Counted from the stretch's first letter, positions 27,137 through 36,502 are shown. The stretch: DNA of 64,000 nucleotides from JAUIET01 sp045106985 (GCA_045106985.1 JBGCFQ010000022.1:28534-92533); one strand, 5' to 3'. Notes: generated by a model not told the origin, from the sequence alone. Numbers and translations: made by a program.

Positions 27137-28690
27137 ATGATTTCACTACCCGCTTTGATTGAGCGTGCTGTAAGACTGAACCCCAATGGTGCAGCCACTC
27201 GCTATCTGAATCGCGAACACAGTTGGGCGGAAACCGGTTCTCGAATCGCTAGCTTAGGGGCCGCGCTACATCAATTGCCCATTGACGAAGCCGACCGCGT
27301 TGCCATATTGAGCCTAAACAGCGACCGGTATTATGAGGCCGTGTTTTCCATTCCTTGGGCCGGCTACTGCATGGTGCCAATGAACACTCGTTGGGCATTG
27401 CCTGAGAACGAATATGCTATTAACGATTCAGAAACACGAGTTCTTCTGTTTGACGATGCTTTTCTTGAGCAGACCCAGAGCTTGCTTGAAAAGTGTCCTA
27501 GCCTGGAAGTCGCTATCTATATGGGTGAACAAAGCTGTCCGGAATGGGCCAGCTCGTATGAAGAGATGATTGCGCAGCACGAACCGATAGCGGCTTCTAA
27601 CCGCGGTGACGACGATATGGTTGGCATTTTCTATACCGGTGGTACAACGGGTTTCCCTAAAGGTGTTATGCAATCGCATAAAGCTATTTGGGCAAGTGCA
27701 CTTGGGCTATTACAGAATTTTGAAATGGGAAGAACAAGCGTTTACTTGCACGTTGCGCCAATGTTTCACATGGCTGATTTTTGCGGCACCATGAATACCA
27801 CTGTCGTTTGTGGCACAAACGTTATGCATCAATCCTTTGATCCTGGCAAAGTGCTTGCGAGTTTTTCAGAAGAAAAAATCACTCACGTGTTGATGGTTCC
27901 AGCCATGCTGAAAATGGCATTGAGCCACCCAGACGCCGCCACCGCAGACACATCCAACTTAGAACGTATTTTGTATGGTGCTTCACCAATGCCAGCGGCC
28001 TCGCTTCAACAATGCATGTCTCTGTGGCCAGAAGTAGGCTTGGTTCAAGCTTATGGCCAAACAGAGCTTGCTCCGGTTGTCAGTTCGCTTTCAAGTCAGG
28101 CACATCAAGAGGGTGGCGAAAAGCTCAAGTCAGCAGGCCTGCCTACTGGAGTGAGTGATGTTCGCATCGTAGATGAAGAAGGCAATGTCTGCCCCTTAGG
28201 TACTTCAGGCGAGATTTGCGTTAAAGGCCCGCACACTATGATTGGCTATTGGAAAAAGCCTGAAGAAACGGCCAAGGCGCTGCGCGATGGCTGGGTGCAC
28301 ACGGGTGACGCAGGTGTATTCGACGCCGAGGGCTACCTCTACATTGTGGATAGAGTGAAGGACATGGTGGTAACGGGCGGTGAAAACGTGTTCACCACCG
28401 AAGTTGAAAATGCGGTTATCAGCCATGACGCCGTGTTCGATGTTGCGGTAATTGGTGTGCCACACGAAGATTGGGGCGAAGCAGTGCATGCCATTGTCAT
28501 TCTACAACCGGGGCACACCGCCACTGAGTATGAGATAATACAACATTGCCGAGCGCAGATTGCCGGTTACAAGTTACCAAAATCGGTGAGCTTCAGAGAA
28601 GAACCACTGCCGCTGTCCGGTGCTGGCAAAGTGTTGAAAACCGAGCTAAGGAAACCGTTCTGGGAAGGCCGCGATCGGCAGATAAACTGA
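27137..28690 (+). CDS. Acyl-CoA synthetase (AMP-binding family)
   Basis: A 517-residue ligase that activates a carboxylic acid with ATP and CoA. The ATP loop is YTGGTTGFPKGVM (about 171-183), the middle motif YGQTEL, then GDAGVFDAEGYLYIVDR and the final PLPLSGAGKVLKTELRK with the catalytic Lys. AGGA stands 6 bases before the ATG. Neighbours suggest a steroid side-chain or fatty acid substrate. This intact gene contrasts with the C-terminal ligase scrap at 17915-18025. Confidence 0.9.
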   Translation: MISLPALIERAVRLNPNGAATRYLNREHSWAETGSRIASLGAALHQLPIDEADRVAILSLNSDRYYEAVFSIPWAGYCMVPMNTRWALPENEYAINDSETRVLLFDDAFLEQTQSLLEKCPSLEVAIYMGEQSCPEWASSYEEMIAQHEPIAASNRGDDDMVGIFYTGGTTGFPKGVMQSHKAIWASALGLLQNFEMGRTSVYLHVAPMFHMADFCGTMNTTVVCGTNVMHQSFDPGKVLASFSEEKITHVLMVPAMLKMALSHPDAATADTSNLERILYGASPMPAASLQQCMSLWPEVGLVQAYGQTELAPVVSSLSSQAHQEGGEKLKSAGLPTGVSDVRIVDEEGNVCPLGTSGEICVKGPHTMIGYWKKPEETAKALRDGWVHTGDAGVFDAEGYLYIVDRVKDMVVTGGENVFTTEVENAVISHDAVFDVAVIGVPHEDWGEAVHAIVILQPGHTATEYEIIQHCRAQIAGYKLPKSVSFREEPLPLSGAGKVLKTELRKPFWEGRDRQIN

Positions 28691-28716
28691 GCGGCGCGAC
28701 GATATTGGAAACGAAG

Positions 28717-29517
28717 ATGATTGATTACACTGGTACAACCGTTCTTGTGACCGGAGCAGCTTCTGGCATTGGTGAAGCACTGGCAATGGCCCTAAGTTCA
28801 CGAGGTGCGCGGGTTATCTGTGCCGACCGGGATGTTGCAGGTGTAGAAGAAACCGCCGCTAGAATAGGGAACGCAGCACTAGCTATTGAGTGCGACCTGG
28901 CAGACCCTCACGCAGCGGCAAAACTGGTTCAGCAAAGCCACGCGGTTTCAGGCCGGCTTGATGTGATTTGTTCTAATGCGGGAATAGGGCACCGTGGGAG
29001 CCCCTTTAGTGTAGACATGAATGAAGACCTTACTTTGTCTCGGCTCTTTGAAGTGAATTTTTATGCGGGCCTCAAAATAGCTCAAGCTTATGTTCAGCTA
29101 CTGAAAGAGCATAATCAGCAAGGCCGCCTAATGGTAACCGCGTCGGAGAATTCACTGAGCGTACCTGATGCCGTAAAGAAGGGGAAGATGGCCTTCTATG
29201 CGGCTTCCAAACACTCACTTCTAGTGGCGCTAGAGTGGATGCGTTTAGACCAAGAGGGTGGCCCTATGAACTTGCATGCTTTGTTGCCCGGCGCGGTGTA
29301 CACTCCGTTGGTGTCCAAAGCCTTGCCTGAGCCCTCAATGGCCCCGCCAGAACTAGAATTAATCAGCGCGGAACGCTGCGCAGAAATCGCGCTTGCAGGC
29401 TTAGACAATGATCTCTTCTACATTCCAACGCAGGCGCATTTACTAGCAGACATGCAACCACGTGTTGCGGCGATTGAAAACGCCTTGAACGTTCTGGGCA
29501 TAGAGACGACGTTCTGA
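28717..29517 (+). CDS. Short-chain dehydrogenase/reductase
   Basis: A 266-residue SDR with the TGAASGIG cofactor loop (near residue 11), the acidic CADRD that favours NAD, SNAGIGH and the catalytic Tyr-x-x-x-Lys in YAASKHS. The frame is open 57 codons upstream, but the family motif starts at the ATG at 28717, which GGAA precedes. It starts 26 bp after the ligase, so it is the third gene of the operon. Substrate probably a hydroxylated steroid or acyl intermediate (inference). Confidence 0.87.
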   Translation: MIDYTGTTVLVTGAASGIGEALAMALSSRGARVICADRDVAGVEETAARIGNAALAIECDLADPHAAAKLVQQSHAVSGRLDVICSNAGIGHRGSPFSVDMNEDLTLSRLFEVNFYAGLKIAQAYVQLLKEHNQQGRLMVTASENSLSVPDAVKKGKMAFYAASKHSLLVALEWMRLDQEGGPMNLHALLPGAVYTPLVSKALPEPSMAPPELELISAERCAEIALAGLDNDLFYIPTQAHLLADMQPRVAAIENALNVLGIETTF

Positions 29518-29605
29518 TACCCGATTAGGGCGTTATCCGAAGACTCCGTAAAAAAAGTGCGCCGTCGGTATACCTAGGCGTTGCCCCCTATAGAGCATAA
29601 AACCA

Positions 29606-31144
29606 TCAATTCTTTTGCGCAATTATCTGTATATAGCGTGCAGTCTCTTTATAGGGAGATACGCTACCAAGATGTTTTTCCAGTGTTTGCAGTTTGGCAA
29701 CGGTCGTCGCGTCGCTGTAGTGGGCAGATACGCTTTGGTGATTGTAGAGGCAAAATACACCGTAGTTTGCGACTATGCTGACCCCATTTTTCTCAAGCCA
29801 ATCTGTGAGGAAACCGACCGTAAAGAATGATATGTCGGCATCGAACACACCTGATTTGCCATGCGGCTCTTCTAACAGTGCAGGCAGCTCGTCTAGTTCA
29901 TAGTCATCAAGTGCGGCGTCGAAGGGCACTGCGTGTTTGTTTCGGGTCATCAGTGAAAAGGTTCCACCTGACGCTAGCGGCGTAAGCATCGACAGCAACA
30001 GGTCTTCCCAGTCGTCTGAATATTGAATAACGTTGTGGCAGAGCAATAAATCGAAACTGTTAGCCGCAAAGCGTTTCTTGATTTCCCGTATGTCGAAGGA
30101 ATGGGTCTTCAAAGTATCGCCAACGCCCATTTGATCTGCATTGGTTTGCAGGTCGTGCAACATGGACAGAGAGGTATCCACCAGGTCGACGGGGTAGCCT
30201 TTCTTAGCCAGTCGTAAGCTGTCGACGCCGTTACCGCCACCTACGTCCAGTGTTCGCAGTAAAGTGTCTTTCGGCAAGTGGTTGAATAAATTCTGTGCCG
30301 AGAGCTCGTATCGAATCTGACCCTTCAAGGACTGCTGTTCCTGCTTCCATTGTGGCAAGCCTGATTCAAAGGCCAGTTTTCGACTAGTTGCGCGCAGTGC
30401 TCGCTGGAGATCGATTTTTCCAGTGTGTAGGGCTTTGCCGATCAAAACACCGCAAATGCCTGGGTGGTTGTAACATTCTACAAGGTCATCCATATCGCGA
30501 ACTTCGCCACCAACAATAACGTTAAGACCGGTGAGTTGGGCGAGTTCTTTTGATACTTCCAGGTCGGCACCGCTCATCGAACCATCTGGTTTAAGGCTGC
30601 TGTGAACGGCGGTGGTAATGCCCAAACTGTACATTTGTACGCCAAGAGTCACGGCTTGCAGGCCGCCGGACATGCGCCAGCCGTGGGTCATAACTTCTCC
30701 CTCGGGACCGGTATTAATCTCTAGGGCGAATCGATCACCGCCGTATTTTGTTACGGCTTCAGCAACCATCATTGGGTTTTCAACGGCCGCTGTGTTGAGC
30801 AATACTCGTGTAACACCTATGCGTATAGCCCAGTCAATGTCCTCCATGGTTCTAATACCGCCGCCATACTGCACGTTGATAGCAAGGTCGCATATACGCT
30901 CTACCAGTGGCCAATTGTGGCTAGCGTCCTCATCGTGCGCTGCGTCCACATTGATAATGTGAATCCACTGCGCGTTTTGCTCTATCCAGTATTCGGCACA
31001 AGCTACAGGTTCGAGTAAATCGGGAAGGGCGGACTCAGCCTGTTCGTTTTCAGTAAAGTCGAACGACTTTCCATTCTTCAGATGCATGGCCGGAAAAATT
31101 AGGAAATCATTAGTATGCGACGGTATATGTTGAATAATAATCAC
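29606..31144 (-). CDS. Fusion of a HisA-like barrel and a CmoM-like SAM methyltransferase
   Basis: A 512-residue two-domain protein. Residues 14-255 look like HisA, the histidine-pathway isomerase: phosphate loops YGGGIRT (93-99) and VLIGKALHTGKIDL (233-246), and DGSMSGADLE (187-196). But the catalytic acid after P-A is His21 (PAMHLKNGK) instead of Asp, the second acid is Glu142 (ALEINT), and the D-I-x-R-D-G site reads S-S-L-K-P-D-G. So HisA activity is doubtful. Residues 270-512 resemble the tRNA methyltransferase CmoM/SmtA: SLKGQIRYELSAQNL, SAM loop LDVGGGNG (299-306), LLCHNVIQY and ARYIQIIAQK. The start is a GTG with no good Shine-Dalgarno. No his gene is nearby. Confidence 0.8.
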   Translation of the reverse strand: MIIIQHIPSHTNDFLIFPAMHLKNGKSFDFTENEQAESALPDLLEPVACAEYWIEQNAQWIHIINVDAAHDEDASHNWPLVERICDLAINVQYGGGIRTMEDIDWAIRIGVTRVLLNTAAVENPMMVAEAVTKYGGDRFALEINTGPEGEVMTHGWRMSGGLQAVTLGVQMYSLGITTAVHSSLKPDGSMSGADLEVSKELAQLTGLNVIVGGEVRDMDDLVECYNHPGICGVLIGKALHTGKIDLQRALRATSRKLAFESGLPQWKQEQQSLKGQIRYELSAQNLFNHLPKDTLLRTLDVGGGNGVDSLRLAKKGYPVDLVDTSLSMLHDLQTNADQMGVGDTLKTHSFDIREIKKRFAANSFDLLLCHNVIQYSDDWEDLLLSMLTPLASGGTFSLMTRNKHAVPFDAALDDYELDELPALLEEPHGKSGVFDADISFFTVGFLTDWLEKNGVSIVANYGVFCLYNHQSVSAHYSDATTVAKLQTLEKHLGSVSPYKETARYIQIIAQKN

Positions 31145-31578
31145 TCTTTATTGGTCAGAAGAACTGTTCGGCTATCGCCCGAACCCAGCCAGATTCTCTT
31201 CGAGCTGACGACAACACACTGTAACATGAGGGCGGGAGGAAAGTTGTTCGTGACCGATGTCGCGAATAAGAGACTGTGCTTTTGTGTGCTATAACTCTAT
31301 GAATATTAATGATTTTAAAAGTGCCTGTCCCTTTTTGTCTTTTTGTCTTCTTTCTAACTCTTGCTTCATCCTTTTTTATTCCATCTGGCTTTCGCAGCTT
31401 CTGGTCTTTTCCCAATTTTCGCTGTACTGACACGTTTTCGCCATCTAGGTTAGAATGGAGGTCAACTAACGAAGTGCGTGGCCACATCCATATTGCCGAG
31501 ACTTCGATGGAGCACTCCGATAGTGCTAAAGCTGTCGTCAGGCAGTATCAAATCAGCTACTAAAAACGGAAAAACATC
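31145..31578. other. 434-bp gap with a RAYT-type repeat
   Basis: No gene I believe. Open frames on both strands here (83-110 codons) have low-complexity translations and run through the repeat at 31320-31334. The right end should hold the promoter of the band-7/NfeD pair. Confidence 0.45.
31320..31334 (+). repeat. Dispersed copy of the RAYT-associated motif
   Basis: AGTGCCTGTCCCTTT matches the copies beside the transposase at 57873-58829. It lies in the gap before the band-7 gene. Confidence 0.6.
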
Positions 31579-32568
31579 ATGGATTATATTCCTCAGCTTC
31601 TCTCCAGCCCTTTGTTCTGGATTGCTATCGTTATTCTGTATGCGCTAAAACAAGGTATACATTTTGTACCTCAAAACCGTGGTTATGTGATTTACACCAT
31701 GGGCAAGTACGACAAGACTCTTAAAGCGGGATTGAATTTTATTATCCCTTTTGTACAAACCGTAGCGGCAGACAGAAACCTGAAGGAGCAATCGCTGGAT
31801 ATCTCCTCGCAGTCTGCAATCACAAGAGACAACATCAGTTTGAGCATCGACGGTATTCTCTTTATGAAGGTGACCGATGCGGGTGCGGCTACCAACAATG
31901 TTACCGATTACAAAATGGCCGTTATACAGCTGGCCATGACGACGATGCGTAATGCCATAGGCTCTATGGAGCTGGACGAGTGCTTCCAAAGTCGCGACGC
32001 GATTAATGCAACTATTCTCGCAGCGATGACAGAGGCAACTCAACCTTGGGGTGTAATGGTGACGCGTTATGAGATTAAAGACATTACGCCACCACAGTCT
32101 ATTCGTGAAGACATGGAAAAGCAGATGACGGCGGAGCGTGAGAAACGTTCGGTGATTCTAACAGCAGAAGGTGTGAAAACGGCTGCAATTACGGAGGCCG
32201 AGGGACTGAAAGCGGCTCGAGTACTTGACGCAGAAGGCGCCAAAGCGGAGCAGGTTTTAGCGGCGGAGGCATTTAAAGAGTCTCAAATTCTTGACGCAAC
32301 GGGTAAAGCTGAAGCTATTCGCTTGGTAGCGGAAGCTGACGCGAATGCCTTGACGACAATAGGTGAGGCCGCTAACACGCCTGCTGGCGAGGCGGCAGTG
32401 CTACTTAACCTGGCGCAAGATGCGATTGCAGCTCACCAGGCGATAGCCGACGAAAGCACGGTTGTGCTAACCGACGGAAAAACCGCTGACAATGTAGCAA
32501 ACACAGTAGCGCAGGCTATCGCAGTATCCAGCAGTCTGAAGTTACCTGTTGCATCGGCGGAGGTCTAA
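31579..32568 (+). CDS. SPFH/band-7 (stomatin-like) protein
   Basis: A 329-residue membrane-anchored protein. One N-terminal helix (SPLFWIAIVILYALK), then the band-7 domain with VPQNRGYVIYTMGKYDKTL and VTDYKMAVIQLAMTTMRN, then an Ala/Glu-rich coiled coil from about residue 185 to 265. It probably assembles into membrane rings that organise microdomains or regulate proteases, like QmcA. An nfeD gene follows after 3 bp, the usual pairing for this family. Confidence 0.9.
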   Translation: MDYIPQLLSSPLFWIAIVILYALKQGIHFVPQNRGYVIYTMGKYDKTLKAGLNFIIPFVQTVAADRNLKEQSLDISSQSAITRDNISLSIDGILFMKVTDAGAATNNVTDYKMAVIQLAMTTMRNAIGSMELDECFQSRDAINATILAAMTEATQPWGVMVTRYEIKDITPPQSIREDMEKQMTAEREKRSVILTAEGVKTAAITEAEGLKAARVLDAEGAKAEQVLAAEAFKESQILDATGKAEAIRLVAEADANALTTIGEAANTPAGEAAVLLNLAQDAIAAHQAIADESTVVLTDGKTADNVANTVAQAIAVSSSLKLPVASAEV

Positions 32569-32571
32569 TTC

Positions 32572-33042
32572 ATGGATATTGCCGCGTATGTTTCGGCGCA
32601 TCACGCCCATTTATTTTACGCACTGGCCGGCGTAAGTTTTATCGTTGAACTCACCCTCATTGGTATGGGCGGGCCTTTATTGTTTTTTGCTATCGCAAGT
32701 TTTGTTACTGGCGTTTTGATTTCGGTTGGGCTGATTTCAGGTTGGGAGATTGAGTTATTTACTCTGGGTGTTTTAACAGCGGCTGTGGCGGCTGTGCTAT
32801 GGAAACCTTTGCAGCGCTTTCAGAATTCGGGAGACGGCAGTGACAACAGCAGTGACATGATCGGGCGTGAAGTGCCTGTCAGCGAGACTGTGACCGCCGG
32901 TGACGGATCCATCCGCTATTCAGGAATTAACTGGAACAGCCGTCTTGCCGAAGGCGCTGGCGTTGAATCGATTGCTCAAGGTGAACTTTGTGTCATCGAC
33001 TCAGTTGACGGCAATATCATGTTGGTGCGACCAAAAGAGTAG
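32572..33042 (+). CDS. NfeD family protein
   Basis: A 156-residue partner of the band-7 protein. It has three membrane helices in residues 12-80 (LFYALAGVSFIVELTLIGMG and on) and a small C-terminal OB-fold domain from about 98 (MIGREVPVSETV...GDGSIRYSG...NWNSRLAEG). The last part matches the NfeD1b short form. Its ATG is 3 bp after the previous stop, so translation is coupled. Confidence 0.9.
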   Translation: MDIAAYVSAHHAHLFYALAGVSFIVELTLIGMGGPLLFFAIASFVTGVLISVGLISGWEIELFTLGVLTAAVAAVLWKPLQRFQNSGDGSDNSSDMIGREVPVSETVTAGDGSIRYSGINWNSRLAEGAGVESIAQGELCVIDSVDGNIMLVRPKE

Positions 33043-33120
33043 CTAGGCTTCTCGCTTCACGAGAGATAGATTCAAGTTAGTGCCTTTAGTTTTGTACAAC
33101 GGTTTTTCACGGGACAATAA

Positions 33121-33897
33121 TTGAAAATAATTGAAGACTATTACTTATGCGACGCGAGTTTTTTTGAGCGAACGTTGGTTCGTTATCAAAGAGCAAAAAG
33201 CTACGGCGCATTTTTTATTCGAAGGCCCACTTTTAAAGTGCCCAGGCAGATACTGTTCGATGGTGAGTATGTAGACTTGGATGTGCCTTTTTCAGAAAAA
33301 GGTGTGAAATGGGCGTTTTTGGACGTAGTCATTGATGATGTATACGGTCTTCGAAGGTTAGAAAACGAGAACATAAATACCGTTTTGGACATAGGCGCTA
33401 ACGTTGGTTTTTTCTGTATAGCCGCAAGAAACTGCTTTTCGAATGCGGTCATTCATGGCTATGAGCCTAATCGCCAACTCGAAACGCAATTGAGTCATCA
33501 AGCAAACATTTCGAAATCAAAAGTCTATTTTGAGGCAGTAGGCAAAGAGAATGGCTTCGTAAACCTGGAGTTTGGCGAAGACAGTGTGCACACCAGAACA
33601 AGTTCCGAGCAGAAAGGAAGTATTCCTCAGGTCGCTTTTAGAGACGCAATTGAAAGATTAGGTGGGAAAGTTGATCTGCTTAAGATTGATTGTGAGGGTG
33701 GCGAGTGGGAAATTCTGGATGACGTTGAAAGCTGGCAAAATGTTGATAGATTGACAATGGAATATCATTTGTTTGCAGGCGATCATTCGCATGAAACGCT
33801 GCTAGCCGCTTTAGAGAAGATAAAGTTTAAGGTGATCGCTTTACGCAAAAGCGATGACATAGGAATGGTTTACGCTGAGCGAGAAGGTCTGCGATAA
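33121..33897 (+). CDS. FkbM family SAM-dependent methyltransferase
   Basis: A 258-residue methyltransferase. Motif I is VLDIGANVGFFCIAARN (residues 97-113) and the FkbM hallmark LLKIDCEGGEWEILDD lies near 184-199. FkbM-type enzymes O-methylate sugars or polyketides. The only reasonable start is TTG at 33121; I see no strong Shine-Dalgarno, so the start is uncertain. AT content looks higher than in neighbours, which may mean recent arrival. It stands alone. Confidence 0.82.
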   Translation: MKIIEDYYLCDASFFERTLVRYQRAKSYGAFFIRRPTFKVPRQILFDGEYVDLDVPFSEKGVKWAFLDVVIDDVYGLRRLENENINTVLDIGANVGFFCIAARNCFSNAVIHGYEPNRQLETQLSHQANISKSKVYFEAVGKENGFVNLEFGEDSVHTRTSSEQKGSIPQVAFRDAIERLGGKVDLLKIDCEGGEWEILDDVESWQNVDRLTMEYHLFAGDHSHETLLAALEKIKFKVIALRKSDDIGMVYAEREGLR

Positions 33898-34045
33898 GAA
33901 TGGTGAAAGCAACTGCGGGTTTGACGGAGACCAAAAAAACACTTTAGCTGAGTCTATGCGCGTCACCTATGATTGCATCTCATCGGTTGTATTACGCCCG
34001 CCACTTCGTGTTCCTCTGAGTGATTCTTCTTAGTCTTTAGGGCCT

Positions 34046-34081
34046 GCAAGCTTGGGTTCAGTGTCTATACTAAAAGCTTGC
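34046..34081. promoter_or_regulatory. Inverted repeat around a -10-like box before the EAL-HDOD gene
   Basis: GCAAGCTT (34046-34053) and AAGCTTGC (34074-34081) form an 8-bp inverted repeat. TATACT lies between them at 34066-34071, and AAGGAGGG follows just before the ATG at 34103. It could be an operator or a 5' hairpin in the message. Confidence 0.4.
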
Positions 34082-34102
34082 GGATGTAGCCAAGGAGGGT
34101 AG

Positions 34103-35299
34103 ATGTCGCACTTTCACATTGGTCGGCAGCCAATTTTCGATCAAAGTATGAACATATTCGCCTATGAGCTCCTGTTTCGTAGCGGTTCTGAAAATGCAGC
34201 TAATGTGACAGATGCAGATTACGCAACCTCTACCGTTATTCTCAACGCATTCACTGAAATCGGAATTGATAAGCTCGTCGGTAGTCGACCGGCGTTCATT
34301 AACATGCCCTATAACTTCCTCGCCAGGCCCGATATGGTCGGCTTTCCTCCTCAGCAGGTTGTTCTAGAAATATTAGAAGACGTGGTCATTGACGAGGCGC
34401 TGATAGACGGCGTTCGTGAAATGAGCGCTCAGGGGTACATCTTTGCGTTAGACGATTTTATTTTTAGCGAACAGTGGCAACCGCTTATCGATTTGGCAAC
34501 GATTATCAAGTTTGACGTTACTCAACTGGATGAACATCAATTGCGCGACCAAGTGCAGATGATGCAGGATCTGGGAAAGCAAACGCTTGCTGAAAGAATT
34601 GAAACGCAAGGCGAGTATGATGATTTAAGGCAGTTGGGTTTTGATTACTATCAAGGCTACTTTTTTGCCAAGCCTCGAGTGATAAGCGGAAATCGTGTGC
34701 CGCTAAACAAACTGGGCATGATCGAATTACTGGCACGAATAAACGAGCCAGACGCGACCATAAGCTCAATATCAGAGTTAGTCAGCGCCGATGTAGCCCT
34801 AAGCCTAAAAACCATGAAGTTCATCAATTCACCTATTACTGGCTTGCGCAACCCGGTTGAGAATATACAGCAAGCCGTCATTTACCTCGGCTTTGATACA
34901 CTAAAGAGCTGGCTAACAGTGATGACTCTGGGTGAAATGAATGACAAGCCCGAAGCGTTGATTAACCTTGCTCTAACGCGGGCAAGAATGTGCCAACTAC
35001 TAGCCAGCACTGTGCCTTCGGTAGATCCTCAGGCCGCATTTACGGCCGGCTTGTTTTCCTTATTAGACACCATGCTAGACAGTTCGATGGAGGAGGTACT
35101 AAAGACAATATCTCTAGCCGACATCGTCAGCGATGCTCTTTTGCACAAAAAGGGAGAGCTCGGTGCGCTCCTTCGGCAGGCTATTGAGCTTGAGCAACCC
35201 TGCAATGACACAGAGCTACCCGTCGCTGACGTAAGTAAATTACAGCTTGAAGCAATACAGTGGGCTGATGCTGCCAGCAATCATGAGGCAGCTGCGTAG
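34103..35299 (+). CDS. EAL-HDOD signalling protein (YuxH-like)
   Basis: A 398-residue cytoplasmic protein. Residues 1-200 form an EAL-type domain: YELLFRSG in place of EALLR, LEILED, ALDDF, IIKFDV, AERIET and YYQGYFFAKP. The DDFGTG loop is altered to DDFIFS, so c-di-GMP hydrolysis is uncertain; it may only bind. Residues 200-390 form an HDOD domain (NKLGMIELLARI, SISELVSADVALSLKTMKFINSP). Such proteins regulate motility or attachment through c-di-GMP. AAGGAGGG precedes the ATG. It stands alone with an inverted repeat upstream. Confidence 0.87.
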   Translation: MSHFHIGRQPIFDQSMNIFAYELLFRSGSENAANVTDADYATSTVILNAFTEIGIDKLVGSRPAFINMPYNFLARPDMVGFPPQQVVLEILEDVVIDEALIDGVREMSAQGYIFALDDFIFSEQWQPLIDLATIIKFDVTQLDEHQLRDQVQMMQDLGKQTLAERIETQGEYDDLRQLGFDYYQGYFFAKPRVISGNRVPLNKLGMIELLARINEPDATISSISELVSADVALSLKTMKFINSPITGLRNPVENIQQAVIYLGFDTLKSWLTVMTLGEMNDKPEALINLALTRARMCQLLASTVPSVDPQAAFTAGLFSLLDTMLDSSMEEVLKTISLADIVSDALLHKKGELGALLRQAIELEQPCNDTELPVADVSKLQLEAIQWADAASNHEAAA

Positions 35300-35364
35300 T
35301 TAGAGTGCTGAGCTAAAGGGGGAGAGGGGTGATCTGTATAGCCTCTTCACATAAGCTTGGTTAT

Positions 35365-36237
35365 TCAGTCGCCAGTGTAGGCTGCTGAGCCGGGCGACCT
35401 GTAACGATCCAACGGGCTGCGCAACGCATCGCTACCAAAGTAATGGCCGGATTCATTCATCTCAGAAAACAACAGATGCATAACAACCCGCGCTCCATCT
35501 TTTGGTTGCTTCATACCTAACTGTTCAGCGGTTTTGGCAGAGCTGCCGGCAGCTCCTCGGGTTAAGTCTGTTTCTATATAGCCTGGTGTGCAGGCATTGA
35601 TAAGCAAGTTCGAATGGCCGCGAGCAAGTATCATATTGCAGAGATTAGCGCAGGCCTTTGAAAAACCATAATCGGAACCAGCAGGCAATCCTTTGGCTGA
35701 CAGCTCTGCGTTTGATAAGGCAAAACATTCCTGCATAAACTTATCAGCCTGCGGCCAATCCAACTGTGCGTTCTTAAAATACTCCTGCCATTGCGGCGCG
35801 CACTCTGCAACATAGTTCGGGCCGGAAGCTGAGGTAACATTAACCACTCGCCCTCCATCACAAATTAGAGGTGCAAGGTGTTCGGTCGCTCGCATCATGC
35901 CATAGCTGTTCACTTCAACAATATCGGCAAGTGACCCTCTGGCGATCCCTGCGTTATTCACCATTGCAACTAACTCATCGCCGTTTTTCTCCGTCATCGA
36001 AGCCATCTCGACGGCTGCCTGGGCCACAGAATTTTCATTGCAAACGTCAATTTCTAGTATCTGAACTCGCTCGCTCCAGCCTGGGTTCTTCTGCAACAAA
36101 GTGTCACGTGCCTTTGAACCTCGCGCAGTATTGCGTGATCCAAGCAAAACCTGGTGGTCGGGCTCCTCTTGCAGTATTGCCTCAACAATGGCCAAGCCTA
36201 TGCCTTTATTTGCGCCAGTAACGATTATGGTTTTCAT
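35365..36237 (-). CDS. Short-chain dehydrogenase (carbonyl-reductase-like)
   Basis: A 290-residue SDR with TGANKGIGLAIV at residues 7-18, NNAGIARG, and the catalytic Tyr-x-x-x-Lys in SDYGFSKAC. Its extra segment between NVTSASG and the Tyr is like the long insert of CBR1-type carbonyl reductases. It probably reduces a carbonyl with NADPH (GSRN at the cofactor site fits NADPH). Alone; converges on the EAL-HDOD gene. Confidence 0.85.
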   Translation of the reverse strand: MKTIIVTGANKGIGLAIVEAILQEEPDHQVLLGSRNTARGSKARDTLLQKNPGWSERVQILEIDVCNENSVAQAAVEMASMTEKNGDELVAMVNNAGIARGSLADIVEVNSYGMMRATEHLAPLICDGGRVVNVTSASGPNYVAECAPQWQEYFKNAQLDWPQADKFMQECFALSNAELSAKGLPAGSDYGFSKACANLCNMILARGHSNLLINACTPGYIETDLTRGAAGSSAKTAEQLGMKQPKDGARVVMHLLFSEMNESGHYFGSDALRSPLDRYRSPGSAAYTGD

Positions 36238-36502
36238 AGGGTGTTGTCCATCGTGTCATGTTCAAGAGAGTGTAGTTTAACGGATACTTCTTTGGACTTC
36301 AGTGTTGCCGAAGTTTGTATCCGTTACGGTGAGACGCTTCGAGATACGCACGATAGCTTCGAATGGCGTTCCACTAGTCAGTAGCTATGGAACTGTTTTA
36401 CACTCTTTGGTTTATTGAGGCTAGTACCGTCAGTGGCATTGAAATCGTGCTCGCGTGCCCCCTCGATTGTCATCTGCATCATTAAGTAGGTAAACAATAG
36501 CC

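Noticed and set aside
31155..31563. Open frames on both strands (110 codons minus, 84 codons plus) before the band-7 gene
   Set aside because: Translations have no fold pattern, run through the RAYT repeat (the minus one even shows its typical KGTGT reading), and lack ribosome sites.
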